Shown: positions 22,206 through 34,460 of the stretch, one piece after another | How positions within the stretch are numbered: the first letter of the stretch is position 1 | Layout of the letters: every line of letters starts with the position of its first letter | DNA from: Globisporangium splendens | Taxonomy: Eukaryota > Oomycota > Peronosporomycetes > Pythiales > Pythiaceae | Reading direction: 5' to 3' | DNA length: 64,000 nt | Assembly (NCBI GenBank): GCA_006386115.1 | Contig: VFIW01000144.1 | Location: 28,389 to 92,388, forward strand | The notes under the pieces: generated by a model | Seen by the model: the letters and a program-made list of their open reading frames with translations, nothing else | Told to the model about the DNA's origin: nothing | Databases searched by the model: none | Position numbers and translations under genes: made by a program

Positions 22206-25178
22206 TCAATTGGATGCACCATTTGCGATACTCTCACGCGAGGTGAACATGTCAGAAAGGATGCCAGTCTTCTGCAGGAGCCACACTAGCTTCCCGACGT
22301 CACTCTGGCCGGGTATCCGTTTCCAGTCCACGTTGCAAACATCGCCGCTCGAGGACTTGGTGAGCACGGAGATGTCAAGTACGTTGGACGCATTCACGGC
22401 CTGCAGCATGCAGTTGATCGAGATACTCCCATCGACTTGGAAAAACGGCTCAAAGTAGATCGAGCCGACTGCCTTTGTATCCGAGACGCGGCCATCACCC
22501 ATGCACGTGCCATTCCACTCCTTCGCGGAGAACAAACGCACACTCGCACGATCCAAATCCATGGTAGCTTGCTTTAGACCAAACGACAATGCATCGCGAT
22601 GCAGTGCGTATGCGACTTGCGTACACACGGTCTTTTCCACAAACTCTTTCAGTCCTTCCAGCCCCGACACTTCACGAACACTGACTGGACCATCTTCGAA
22701 GCGAATGCGCGTCCCCGCAATCAGCACCTCTACAAAATACAAAAATGCACAAACGAGCAGTGCTTAGTCAACATCAGAACAACCACACCATCAGCACGAA
22801 TGAATACCTAAGAAGCTCACCCGTAGTAAAGTTCTTCCCGATGCTGAGGTCAAACGCCGAAAGAGTCGAGTCATGCGCACAGATTTTCCATCGCGGACTG
22901 ACGTAGATACCTCGAACCGAATCGCAGATTGGCTGAAGTAGCGCGTCTTCTAAGACTCTACCCGATGAGGACGACTGCATGTTCTGGAAAGCAAGCGTGG
23001 CCGAAAGCTCGTCCAAGTATCTTGTGACTTCATGTTTCAACAAATTGTGTGCCACAACATTCAACACCGTCGCGAGAGTTCCAACGGAGGTATCCTGCTT
23101 CTCGGATTCGCTTTGGTGAGTGCTCGAGTTCATTCCACTTGTATTGTTGGGCAACGAATCCGTTCCAGTGTACAGCAGCGTGCGAGAGATATCTTTTCTC
23201 CCGTGACGATGACGGATCTCTTGTTCGAGTAGCAGCAGACTGTATCTGCTTGTCTCCGTTAAGAATTGCTCTTCGGTCATGGAACCGCTGTATCCACCAC
23301 GAGAGGTCGACGCAGGGTGCGCAGTGCCATTCGGAATCTGCGAGCCCTCTTGCTTCACGTCCGCCATATCCGAATCGGGATCTGCTGCAGACTCTGGGCT
23401 AGTTAAAGTACTCACATCGACCAACTTCACCGTCAGATGGTATTTCTCATTCACACGGAGTTGAATCTCATCGTCGAGCACTTGGAGAACCGAGATACTC
23501 CCTGCCCCAGCACTTTCGTCCGCGCGATGCTTCTTTGCGGCATAATTGTTGATGCTGTACGCGGTGTCGGTCCAATTCGAGGTATTCCGCAGCGCTTCTT
23601 GCATCAGTGTCTGAAACAGCTCTTCACAGAAGACCGAAAACTGCACAGCTTTGAGGACGGATGCATTACGTTCATCCAGGATTTTAATATCTTCGGGGGT
23701 GTTTCCCAACCGCTCAAGCTCCGCTTTGCTCCTACAGGTTAGATAGACAAGTTAAGTGCAAGCGTCTTTGCATACGTCTGCATCTTGACGAAATACTTAC
23801 ATCTTGATCATTTGCGGGGATGGAAGCGTATAGCTGCCGACTTTCCCAGACTCCACAGCAGATAGTTGCAGCTACATACAAATTGATGGGCACATTGAGT
23901 AAAATTCATCACCATACTTTGATGCAATGGAATGAGAGTCGCATTTACCTGGATTGTTCGTGCAAGAAACTCTTCAGGGGCTTTGATGCGGACCATCCCT
24001 TTCTCCGTGCGACTCAACTTCACATAAAAAGAGAAAATAGAGTCGTCAGCAATAAGATTACAACACGAGCTCCGGGGTTCATTGATAACGATTGTACCTC
24101 TGCAAAGGAAAGATCAGCAATCGATCGTGTCTGTGGAGTAAATGTCGAGCCAGCTGCGCACAAACAAATTCAGCTAAACATTGAGCATTTCTTGACAAAT
24201 CAACCCCCCAAATACTCTAGCTCGCTTTCGTGAAACGTACCGCTCATAAAGCTGCAGTCCACGGCCAGCGGTTCTCCAGCGCGGAATGGCTTGGGAATGT
24301 TGCCGTGAATCGGCGCGCAGATCTTCCACTTGCGCAGCAAATGCGTGATGCCCTGGAAGAACACGCTCTCTTTCTCGACCGTGTTCGCGAGATTGTCGAC
24401 ACCCGCGAGAAGAATGCTGCTCGACTCCTTCACTTGCGTTGACTTGGACTCGATCAGGTACTCGAGATCCTCTTTCTTTGGCGCCGTGTTGTCGCGTAGA
24501 CACCGCATTTCCTCCATAAACTCGCGTCGTCGAATCAGATCGATCGAGTTGATGAGCTGGTGCAGCTCGGCCACGGCCGCCTGCAGTTCCGCGACCATGG
24601 GGCGATAGTGAATGCGCGGGTCAATGACGTCTTCTTCCTCTTCGTCTGCCTCCGCGAGTCCTTCCGCATCTCCGTCCACTTTGACAGCAGCTCCTTCATC
24701 CTGCTGCGCACCGTTCGCTTCGATACCGTTGACTGCTTCGCCCAGCATCAGCTCGTCGCCATCGCCATCGGCAGTCTCCTTGCTCACGCCATTTTCTTTC
24801 ACGCCGCCGCTTGAACTCGCTGCCGTCGCCGTGTCCTTCTGCGCCGGAGACAACGATCCCGCACTCGTGACTTTTTGCTTCTTCTTCTTGCGCTCCAGCC
24901 GTGCTTTCTCCAACTCCTGGATCGAGTGCATGAACAACTGCGCGTCCGTAAACTCTCTGTCCACACACGCATACATACAGACATGTTACACCTCCAAGAC
25001 CAACAACAAACCCCTTATCCGATACAATACTAATAGCCGTTCAAGCAGCCCCGAAGGACGCAACACTCAACTGCTGGAGGATCTCGACGCCCTGGTCCGT
25101 GATCATCTCGACGGTCTCGTAGTCGCTCGGGAAGAGCGTCACGGCCACGGGCTCCGCGCTCGGCTTCGCGTCCTCCAT
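22206..25178 (-). CDS. MED17: Mediator complex subunit 17
   Basis: Six exons 25178-25067, 24954-24241, 24097-23949, 23871-23801, 23731-22821, 22729-22206; 826 residues. The N-terminus MEDAKPSAEP.. leads into FPSDYETVEMITDQG, then a helical head region (FTDAQLFMHSIQELEKARL), an acidic Ala-rich linker, and a stretch (LIRRREFMEEM, SSILLAGVDNLANT, FFQGITHLLRKWKI) matching the MED17 core, which docks the Mediator head. The C-terminal half is beta/helical as in the family. Mediator links activators to RNA polymerase II; nuclear. The first junction is the least certain: donor at 25066 and acceptor at 24955 were chosen to keep frame; the alternative shifts both by two bases. Confidence 0.8.
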
Positions 25179-25603
25179 CTCCTCTTATTCCCCTATGTAT
25201 GCGCGCGTGTGTGTGAAAGCGATCGGCGCGCGCTCGAGGGCTCTCGCTTCTGCTTGTGCTTTCGCGTTCGTTCGTTCCCCACAAACGTCGAATGGGACCT
25301 TCCGACTGCCGTTTGTTCAATAAATAATGCCCCCCTCCCTCTCTGAGATGTTGGAAAAGAAAAAGTATTTTTTACTGTGTTACGATTTTGCAGTGACTGT
25401 CAATGGCTATTTGCAGCAGATTTACAGTTGAAATTTGGACAGCGGGGTAAAGTATTTGCCCACCACATCTCGACAAACGGTACTTTGCTAAATTTTGGCG
25501 GCAAAATACTGCAGGCAAGAAGCAACCCAACCGCCCCAATATAACCCACTTGCGAAATCCTCCCAACAAAAGTAGCACATTTACAGTGAAAGGGACAACC
25601 ACG
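25179..25603. promoter_or_regulatory. Divergent promoter region of MED17 and the SANT-like gene
   Basis: Minus-strand CATTCGACGTTTG at about 25282-25295, some 105 bp before the MED17 ATG, resembles an initiator. The plus-strand side contains AT-rich short repeats of GGCAAAATACTG type near 25500. No exon seen. Confidence 0.35.
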
Positions 25604-26626
25604 ATGCCGAAGGTGAAGGGCAAGAACTTCATGGAAGACGAGGAAGTGCAGTTATGCAAGTCGTACTTGGCGGTTGCGTGCGACTCGAAGGCGGGAACGG
25701 GGCTCACGTTCTGGCAGAAGCTCACGGAGCACTTCAACGCGCAGCGTCCGGCCGGTGCTGAAGTGCGACCGTATCGCTCTCTGGAATGCAAGTGGGGCAT
25801 CATTCAGCATGACGTGGTCACGTTTTGCAAGCCGCTCGCGACTGTGCGCGAGTCGGACGAGGATCTGGACGGAGAACAAGAGATCGACCGCGCACTGGAG
25901 GTGTACCAGAAGACGCACGTCGCAAGAGCCACGAGAGGCATCAAAGACTACAAGCCGTTCCGGTTCCTGCACTGCTGGCGTATCTTGACCGCCGTGCCCA
26001 ATTGGCAGGAGCTCAAGGGCAAGAAGAACGGCACGGTGATGATTACAATGGATGGAGCCCCTCGCAGCGAGGACGGCGATACGGAAGTGGAACTAGATGA
26101 GCAGCGGGTAGAACCACCTAGAGCAGCGAGGGGAGGCGCCAAGACGAGAAGCAGCAGAAATACGGCAGCATCTACGACCAGTGGGTCCTCTCACAGCGAA
26201 GATGCTTCTACGGCCAACGGAACCTCCCAAAGCGATGAATCTTCAGCGGTGGCTCCTGAGAGCTGGCGTCTGCGAGCGCTGAGGCACAGGAACGAGACGC
26301 GAAGTAATAATGTATCCGGGGCTAATGCATTGGCTCATCTGGGAGCGCTCAATGCCGCTGAGGAAATTGCTCAGGCTGCCGTAGCAGCAACATATTCAAG
26401 TCTCGCGTCAGCTATGGGGCAAATGGCAAGTGCCGGTGAGAAGCGCGCTCGGGCGATGGAGCAGGCAAACACGCTCGCTCTCTTCACGGTTCGTATCGCG
26501 GGATTGGACGAAGATGCACGTGAGTACGTACGATTGCGCCGCGCCGAGGTGATGGCAAGGATGAGGAAGCAACTCGATAAGAGACACAACACAGAGAGCC
26601 ATCCAGTCGACGAAGATGTAGCGTAA
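25604..26626 (+). CDS. SANT/trihelix-like DNA-binding protein (NAM-associated or Harbinger MYB-like type)
   Basis: Single exon, 340 residues from ATG 25604. The N-terminal ~110 residues have the pattern of plant-type Myb/SANT-like domains: NFMEDEEVQLCKSYL, then TFWQKLTEHFN, then YRSLECKWGIIQHDV, with the spaced tryptophans. This family includes nuclear proteins partnering Harbinger transposases and domesticated regulators. An acidic/Ser-rich linker and a C-terminal helix with many Arg (YVRLRRAEVMARMRKQ) follow. No transposase or terminal inverted repeats are seen nearby, so a host gene is favoured. Target sites unknown. Confidence 0.7.
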   Translation: MPKVKGKNFMEDEEVQLCKSYLAVACDSKAGTGLTFWQKLTEHFNAQRPAGAEVRPYRSLECKWGIIQHDVVTFCKPLATVRESDEDLDGEQEIDRALEVYQKTHVARATRGIKDYKPFRFLHCWRILTAVPNWQELKGKKNGTVMITMDGAPRSEDGDTEVELDEQRVEPPRAARGGAKTRSSRNTAASTTSGSSHSEDASTANGTSQSDESSAVAPESWRLRALRHRNETRSNNVSGANALAHLGALNAAEEIAQAAVAATYSSLASAMGQMASAGEKRARAMEQANTLALFTVRIAGLDEDAREYVRLRRAEVMARMRKQLDKRHNTESHPVDEDVA

Positions 26627-27194
26627 GCTTATGTGTTTCATTTAAAGTTGCGTGCCCGTCTATTTTCCCGGCGGTGCATTACCAGTAGGATCCTTCGCAC
26701 TCCCTCTTTTTCAGTTTGAGTGTCACCATTTTGCGTCATTCCCGTTTTGCGAAATGCTGACAAACGTATTATGAATGCCACCTAAGGGCATTTAGTTTTC
26801 CACTTGTTTTGGTTGCTCGTTTGTTGCATGCCATGACACGTGCAAACAAAGCGCGGGGGTTGCCCATTTTGAAGTTGGACTTCTTTTACCGAGACCATGG
26901 GGATGAATACAGGGAAATATGCATACAGGGAAACGTGTATACAGGGACAGCATTTTGGTTTTGTTTCACGGCATGTACGTGTATTTAACGGGACCATTTC
27001 CAAGATGCCCTTTATTTCAACGTCCTCTTTTCTTTTTACGCTATTCCACCCACTACCAGACGAACAAAATGACAAAAATGAGCGCGCTCCATCCACACTT
27101 CGACGAATGGACAGAAGACTCAGACTGGGACGCCGGGCTTGACTCTGTTCTGTTTCTTTTTCTTTCTCCTTCTCGGGTATCACTGAACGAAGAG
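26627..27194. other. Convergent 3' intergenic region with short tandem repeat
   Basis: Between two genes ending toward each other. At 26906-26950 an ATACAGGGA unit recurs three times with 16-18 bp spacing. No coding content recognised. Confidence 0.5.
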
Positions 27195-29212
27195 TTACAC
27201 TTCAATGTACGTTCGCTTCGCAAGCTCGATCGCGCCTTTCACCATGTTGATCGCACGCACGCGGTCCTGACGCAACACGCTGAACGAGATCAGACCGACC
27301 AATTGGCCCTTCTTGTCGACCGCAGCGCCACCGCTAAAGCCGTTGTCCAGCTGCGCAGCCGTGCGCAGCATCGCCTTGTCCACTTCCTCGCCGTCGTACA
27401 CCTGGGAGTCCGTGCCCGAGCAAATCGCGTGGTGCACCGTGATCGTGTTGTGGCCGCTGCTCGGATACCCAAACATCCACATTTCGTCACCTGGCTCGAC
27501 ATTGTTGGAGTTGCCAATGAGCACGGCTGGCAATTTCCCGATCGTGCTCGCTGAAGTTCCCTCGATCTTCGTGACGTTCCAGTTCCGCGCGATGATGCGG
27601 TCTGTAACATCGCCAATGTAGAGTCCACTTGGCGGATCCGAGATCACCTCACAGTCAATACGCAACAGCGCATAGTCTAACTCTTCGTCGCAGCATTCCG
27701 GGATCGCCTTGGCGTGGTATTTCCATAATGGCGGTAGCGACGTCGACTCGGTCGGAGCCACTAAGATCATGTAGTCGTCGCTGTAGATGCAATCAAACTG
27801 TTCGCCCTGTAAGCAATGGCGCGCCGTCGCAATCAGACCGCTCTCGTGGATGATAATGCCCGAGCCGACATTGCACAACTCGCCTTCGTTTGTGAGGATC
27901 GCGATGCGCACCGCCGACTGTTGTACGCGGCGCACAAGCGATGCGCGGTAGTGCTTCATTTCCGCGCGCTTCTGCTTGAAACGCGAAATCGGCGTCACGG
28001 GTCGCGACTCCATCGACGGACGGTCTTCTTCCTCTTCTTCGTTGAAATCGGCAAGACACGCGGCAGCATTCAGCAACTTCATACGTGGACCAAACGGAAT
28101 GCCCAGGTCTCGCAAGTGACCGGCGTTCATCAAGCACAGCGACTCGATGTCAATCTCTTCCTGTTCAAAAATCGGCGCGTACTTGCTCAAACCTAGTGAC
28201 GTCAGCAGACTCGACATGACCAAAAAGCTCTTCTTCTTTTCCGCAGCCTTGCGCGCAGTCCATCGGATCGCAAACTTCTGGTTCCACGACAAACTGTCAA
28301 AGCCAATGCCGTGGATGTCGCGCTGGAACGCGACCATGGATTCGCGGTGCGCGAGTTGTTCTCATCGTCGCCAAACTCGCGGATGTACAGCGGCCGCCAC
28401 GTGATGTCCAGCAGCGCACGCCGGTTCCAGAATCGGCACGTCATCGACGCCAAGCAGAGGTCGACGTGGTTCAAGTAGCTCAGCATGTGCGCAAACATCC
28501 CGCGCGGCACCCACGCCTTGGAGTGGATGAACGAATTCGCCGGCGGTTTATTGCCTGCGATCAGCTTCGGGAAGCATTTCTCACAGACTCGCGATTTGTG
28601 CGTATGACCCGCCAATGCGGCTTTGAAGCGCGAGCATTTCTGACAAAAAAGGTACCCACAGCGTCGGCACCGATGCGATCTCTTCAAAATAGTAAACTTC
28701 TCTTGGCACTGGTAGCACGCGTTCGTTGTCTGCTGCGGGGTCCATCGCTCGCTGCCTGGGTACGACGACGACACCGTGGACACCGACGACACCGTGGAGT
28801 ACCGCGACGCGCGGTTCATGGTGTCGTTCTCCCACGCGACCGATGACGCCGACGAGCCGATGGAGACCGTGCTGAGCGACGACTGGCGGGACCGCTGCAT
28901 TTGCTGCTGCTGCATCTGTTGCTGTTGCTGGTACTCTTTGGGCATGAGCACACCGCCAAAGGGACCCGCACTCGCGCTCGAGTGGGCTCCAGGGATCGGG
29001 TACGCTTGGTGGTGACGAGCCGTGCCTGCTGGCTGCGTGGGCGTCGAGCGTCCGGGCGTGGTGCCACTCCGGAAGCCATTGCTGCCACCAGCGTTCGTCG
29101 GCGTCGTCGCCACCACGCCGCGCGAGTACTGGTGGTGGTGGTGGTGGTGCTGACCGTGGTGCGGGCTGGCGCCGCTGCCTTCGGCGCGCAGGCGGTGCTT
29201 GTCGTGGTCCAT
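27195..29212 (-). CDS. FYVE / F-box / SAM / trypsin-like multidomain protein with one frame break
   Basis: About 672 residues on one exon. From ATG 29212 (better context than the in-frame ATG at 29398): His-, Gln- and Ser-rich N-terminus; a FYVE-type finger at ~166-214 (CYQCQEKF, RSHRCRRCG, CQKC, CEKC); an F-box-like region ~235-281 (VPRGMFAHMLSYLNHVDLCL). The frame breaks at about 28358-28366 and resumes one base off with no intron signal; one extra base would join the halves. Counting from ATG 28337, a SAM domain covers ~42-100 and a trypsin/DegP-like protease follows with apparent triad His174 (ATARHCL), Asp221 (LDYALL), Ser335 (GFSGG). FYVE domains bind PI3P on endosomes, F-boxes recruit SCF ligase; the combination with a protease is unusual. 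The break may be assembly error or pseudogenisation. Confidence 0.75.
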
Positions 29213-30633
29213 GGCGCAGTGAGGCAGGCGGGAAGCTTCTCTTTTCTCGCGTTCGTTCTCTCTCTTCCACCGAGCACACTCAGTCGCCTGCCGGTCTTTT
29301 ACCTTTTTTCCTTCTCCCTCTAGAAAGGAAGGTGAGGGGCAAACGGCTGGCTTTCCCGAAGGTTTTATTGCTGTTGCGGTGAGGTTTTTTCGGCGCATTG
29401 CAGCATCTAGTTTAGGGCTTTTTTTACTTGGCGGTTGAAATTTGTGCCGAAAGGTGTTTCAAACAGTGTCGAGGTTGCATGACGGCAGGCACCTGTGAAG
29501 ATGACCAGGCATTTCATGGAGGTTTCTCCCAGTCGTTTCTCGCCAGGGTATCCGTGCACTGGTGGCCATCAGGATGGCGACTCGAATGAGACTGCAACAA
29601 TAGGCGCAGAATGGATTCTTTCTTGCAGCTCTGCGGACGGTGGGCAGACGCGCCATGCGAGCTGGTGGAAGATCCTGCGTGGGTTCACGCAGCGGCGTGA
29701 TAGAAGCGCTGGATTCAGTCCATTGTCGGGCAATTTGCCCAGCTCGGTCGATCATCATCACTGGGGCTCTGGCCGATGAATGATGTAGCAGTCGCAAATC
29801 TCTGCGACAGATCCGCAGTACAGCAAAGTACCCAAATTCCTAAACTTCACACATGTGATGCGAATGAACAGCAAGCAGCACCATGCCAGAGGAGCGGAAT
29901 GCAATGCCCTACTTGATGATAAACTGGCGGACTTCAAACACAAACGGACGAAATCGTGCGACGTCGTTACAAGTGGGCGACAACGTTCGCGTGGGTCACT
30001 GCGGGGCGATGAGCGCTCCCGATAGTCAGTCGCCTGCCGGTCGCAATGTGTGTCAAGAGCAACGCACAGGGCACACAGCGCTGCAGCTTTGGCTGACACG
30101 CGGCATGCACCTGTGGTGGCTCACTCGAGGTTTTGCTTCTGAACCGCTATTTGGCCAATCAGCGAGCAGATACCAGCTCACCCCTCCCCATTGCATCAAC
30201 TCTCACAGGCAATAGCGATTCCACAGTCTCTGCTCCAGCTTTAGACCCATGGAACACGTACAGCACCACATACAGCAGCTGGCTTGTGAATGTACAAGAA
30301 TATGACAGCAACCAAGCTGTCATGCTGACGCAATGCTACATCTTCGTGTGCTGTCGACAGCGTGTTCGTCTAGGCTCCATGCAGTCAGATTCGACACTTC
30401 CATACAATTGGTCGACTCCTCAATACGATCGTCTTCCACAGGGTATTTATTTTCGCGTGCTCTAGGTGGAGGTTACAGGTGAGAGTGTGTGTGTTTTTGG
30501 CCGAGTGCCGCGCGTTCCAAGTTGCCCGATCTGGTCGCCGCCCCCCTTGCGTTCGCTCGCATTTATAGTTCGTAGCCGTCGCCACCAGAGCAGCAGCAGC
30601 AGCCACTTCAGCCCCACTCCCTCTATTCACACA
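29213..30633. other. Large divergent intergenic region
   Basis: 1.4 kb between the FYVE-protease gene (-) and the MYND gene (+). Several short frames are open on both strands but none has consistent codon usage or a motif. An in-frame ATG at 29398 lies in the leader of the minus gene. Confidence 0.5.
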
Positions 30634-31280
30634 ATGGCCCCAAAGAAGAACGTCAAGCCAGAGGACGACGGTCTCTCGGAGAGCGAGGTGCGCTCGATCC
30701 TCATCGGCAAGGACGGCAACCTGTCGCGCGACTTCGAGGCTGTGCTCACCAAGCTCTTCATTTCGTTCCTCGAGGCACCGACGGACCGCAGCCTCACGCT
30801 CGACAAGCTCAAGGAGTTCAGCAAGATCTGCAACGACGGCCAGGCGTTCTCCGATGCCGAGATCAAGGAGATCCAGACGTACTTCCAGTGCGACGAGAAC
30901 AAGGGGCTCACGCTCAAGGGCTTCAAGGACATGTACCACACGCAGTCGAGCGCCGAGCCCATGGAGACCTGGAAGGACATGAAGAAGCTCGGGTACGTGT
31001 ATATATTTACGTTGTTTGTCTCCCTTTTCTTGCGCTTATGCACAGGGGAAAACACAAGAATGTGCTGACGTGTTTATTTTCGTTTGTGTGTGCCAAATAC
31101 TGCAGTTACGAGAAGGAATTGCTGGAAAAGCGCGATGCTGCGCTGCGCTGCCGCGTGTGCAAGTCGGCATCGAACCTCGTGTGCTCGCGTTGCAAGGTCG
31201 TGCGCTACTGCGGTGCCGACTGCCAGAAGCAGGACTGGAAGGCGTCGCACAAGAACACGTGCAAGCCAGTGTTGGACTAA
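30634..31280 (+). CDS. EF-hand-like / MYND zinc-finger small protein
   Basis: Two exons 30634-30992 and 31106-31280, 177 residues. Residues ~1-115 are helical with a degenerate EF-hand pair (FEAVLTKLFISFL; FQCDENKGLTLKGF as the loop). The second exon encodes a complete MYND finger: CRVC, CSRC, YCGADCQ, HKNTC, giving the C4-C2HC ligand set. MYND domains bind proline-rich peptides in regulatory proteins. A Ca-responsive adaptor is possible but inferred. Start context ACAATGG is good; codon usage is strongly G+C biased, suggesting high expression. Confidence 0.85.
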
Positions 31281-32214
31281 GCAATTGACCACACCCAGAA
31301 GGGACAAGTCCCCCCCACTCCCAGTGTGACCGTAACGAGAGAATACTGCGCCGCGTTGCCAGTGGATGAGGGCGGACCCGTTCGATAGGACAGCGATGCG
31401 TAATTAGGGAAAGAAGACGAAGAAAAAAAGAGAGCGGCGGTGAACTTGTTCGAGGAAGGGGGAGTCGCCTAGACTTGATGACCCCCCAATGGCGGCGACC
31501 TGCCACGCGCAAGCAGAAAAACGGAAGTGCGATTGAGAGTTTCGTTTGTGTGACAATACGCGCAAACTCCCCATAATTGACAAATAAAAAGGAGAATAGT
31601 AGCTACGCCACAATGCAGAATCGCCGTTATGCGCATGTTGCCAAGCGAATCTTTATCTCCCCATTTTCGTCTCCACGTTTCAGATGCGCGGATGATTGGC
31701 TGAAAACATCTTCAAGGAGGACCACAATTGGCCAAAAGTAGACTGATCAAGTCAGAAACTGCTGAGCATTCACTAAATCAACGGGATATTGATTTAGTGA
31801 GGCGAATGCGTACTTACGAGTTGAAATGCGCACTTTACGCAGAACTTTCCCTCTTCTGGCTCTCTTTGTGGATACCCTACGCCACTTGGGAAAGGATTGA
31901 GCCGGCTGTTTTGATGGTTCAGACGCAACTCATCATGCGTTTTTATTTTGGGGATCTGCAAGCCATTATTTTAGGCTATTTCCTGCAACTTCTTGCAATT
32001 TGCCAAGCCAGGAATGCCAGTCACTAAAATTGATGGCTTCAAGATATAAGATTGGGTCATCGCCTTATCCAAAGGTGGGACTTGCACCCATTGTCATGTT
32101 ACCGGTGAGGTGCCATTTGTCATTCGTCACCATGCATGGCTGGTGCATAGGCAAATCCAGAGAAACGTTCTCTCGCCTCGTCCCAATGCGCGTCTTTGCC
32201 GTCACTTGTTCCCG
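31281..32214. other. Intergenic region
   Basis: Contains the MYND gene 3' region and AT-richer sequence. A 73-codon hydrophobic frame from the ATG near 31806 has low third-position G+C and no relative known to me, so I do not call it a gene. Confidence 0.5.
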
Positions 32215-32227
32215 CATTCGCCATTTT
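32215..32227 (+). promoter_or_regulatory. Oomycete Inr/FPR motif of the acid phosphatase gene
   Basis: CATTCGCCATTTT matches the oomycete initiator plus flanking promoter region at all but one position and lies 15 bp before the ATG at 32242, implying a very short 5' leader. Confidence 0.55.
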
Positions 32228-32241
32228 GAAAGCACGTGACG

Positions 32242-34111
32242 ATGTCGCTCCAAGTCCGATCGAATATGTGGCGTCGTCATCACCTGAGCCTGGCGGTCGT
32301 TGCACTGACGCTGCTCGTGATGTGCGTCGAGGCCATCGACTTCAACGCGATGGACAAAACCGTCATTGGCGTGAGCGCGCTCTCGACCTCGTCAGCTCCG
32401 TCGTCGCCGCAGTTCCACTTGAGTCTTGTCGGCACGTCCAAGACGAACGCGAAGGTTGTGGACTACACGATCGACTGGATCACGTCCGCGGACGCCACAA
32501 GCTCGCAGTTGGTCTACGGCACGTCGGCGGATGCGATGACCACGCAGGTCGACGCCAAACTGGGGGGCCTTGTCGAAGAAGCCAAGGGCGAGTCCGTGAG
32601 ATGCTGGTCGGCGGTCGTGCGGAACGTCTCCCCAGGAACGACAATCTACTACGCGCTCGCGGATACCGCGGCAGAAAGCAGCGCGCCAAACAGCTTCACG
32701 GTGCCGAAGGACAAGTTTACGTGGGCGGTGTTTGGTGACATTGGTGCGCCGATGCAGAAGCAAGCGTCGGGCGTTGCGCTGCCGGCGCTGAAGAATGCAT
32801 TGGAGAAGGACAATGCGTACCACGGGATCTTGAACATCGGTGACCTCGGGTATGAACTCGTCGGTGCCAATGGCAAGAACTACATGGACGAGTTCGAGTC
32901 AATTACGTCCAAAGTGCCGATGCAAACGACAGTTGGCAATGTGCGAATATCTAGGTATATTTGGCTTGATGATGTGCACATACTGACTTTGTGCTTTTTC
33001 TTTGTTGTAGCATGAGTATCAATACGGCGCGGCTCCAGACTTTGCAGTGCAGAATTACTACCGGCGGTTTGCAGGACTCACGCTTGGAGCAGGCACCGTG
33101 AGTGGCTCGTACTCAAATGAGTTTTATAGTTTCGAGTCGGGCTTGGTCCATTTCGCAGTGATCAATACGGAAGTGTATGGTGACGAGGCATTTATGGCTC
33201 TCCAAGCCGATGGCGTCACGTGGAAAGCGGATGAAGATGCACGGAAGGCTGTCGGTAGTGCGCAATCCGCGTGGCTCGCGTATGATCTGAGCCGCGTGGA
33301 TCGATCGGTGACGCCGTATATCATTGTGTGCGGCCACAGACCGCCGTTCAAGACACCGGGTCCACTGAGTGCACCGAACAATAAATTCATGAAGGAGATC
33401 ATTCCCGTCATGAGCAAGTACCAAGTGGATCTCTACCTGGCTGGTCACGAGCACACGTACTTGGTGTTTGACGCTTCGGTCGTCAACGGGTTCAATGTTC
33501 CACCGATCATCATCAGCGGCAGTCCAGGCAACAATGAGTTCATTCGTGAAGAAAAAGATCTGAAGATCGTCGGGTTCAAGTGGAAGACGCTGATTCCAAA
33601 GTACGGCTATGGCTACTTGACGGCAACGGAAGACCAACTGAGCTGGCAGTGGGGAACTGCGGCGTCCGATGGCACACACTCACCAAAGTCGACGATGTGG
33701 GACTTGCAAGACGAGATGACGTTCCCTCGACAAAAGAATTTCGCAGCATCCACGCCAGAAGGGACTCCCGTAAAACCCCCTGGTGAGCTAGCCGATGTAT
33801 GGTCTGGATCCCAACCAAACGGTACGTGGTTTTATCGTGCAACAATGTTTCTTGAAGACAGTGCTGCAGTTTGTCACTAACTCTTCATGCCTCTGCTTTG
33901 CACACTTGCAGCAACAACTGCTGGTAGTGGAGGTCGCGCAGGCTCCGACAGCACCGGCGTTTCAGGAGGAAGCTCAGCAAAGTCGGATTCAGCACGTTCG
34001 ACGAGCTCACCTAATGCCACGACCCAGGCAAGTGCGGCTTCCGATAGAACCGTCCACGCTTTCAGTGCCATTGCCACGATTCCCTTGATGTTGTCCTGGT
34101 TTCTTGCTTGA
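32242..34111 (+). CDS. Purple acid phosphatase, secreted, probably GPI-anchored
   Basis: Three exons 32242-32940, 33011-33821, 33912-34111; 569 residues. N-terminal signal peptide (LSLAVVALTLLVMCVEA), a fibronectin-like N-domain, then all five purple acid phosphatase metal motifs: VFGDIG, IGDLGY, VGN-HE (split by intron 1), CGHRPP and GHEHTY. The C-terminus is a Ser/Thr/Gly stretch and a hydrophobic tail after small residues, as for a GPI signal. Such enzymes use a Fe/metal pair to hydrolyse phosphomonoesters outside the cell and are usually linked to phosphate acquisition. The ATG at 32266 gives an equally good signal peptide. Confidence 0.93.
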
Positions 34112-34460
34112 GAGACCGTTTTTAGTGTGTTTGCTGTTTCGCGTTGCACCATTTAAGTGATACAAGCTTGCATATATTTGGACTCAGATCCTCGCTAGCG
34201 AAGCGAGAATAGATGGCATTTTTAGTTTTGACAACCAAAGTGTACTGCTGGCAGGTTCTCCCGAATTGCTCTCTCTGCAGGCTGACTAAAACTCTTGTTT
34301 CTCTGCGACGTCTACTTGATACGAGCCAGCACTAGAGAAATCTGCATTAGGGAATCCCTTTCTTGGCACACCACCAATGGGTGCGCACGGCTCTTCGCTG
34401 ATTGCCGTGGACGATCAACTCGGGGAATCGACCCCGTTCTCGTGAGAAGAACAGCAGTTT

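Noticed and set aside
24612..25346. Long plus-strand ORF over MED17 exons
   Set aside because: It is Ser/Ala-rich antisense of the acidic MED17 linker and runs through the MED17 start and intron.
25604..26626. Harbinger transposon carrying the SANT-like gene
   Set aside because: No DDE transposase, terminal inverted repeats or target duplication are visible around the gene.
31728..32027. Hydrophobic 99-codon frame
   Set aside because: Its first codon is not ATG, third-position G+C is low compared with every real gene here, and no motif is seen.
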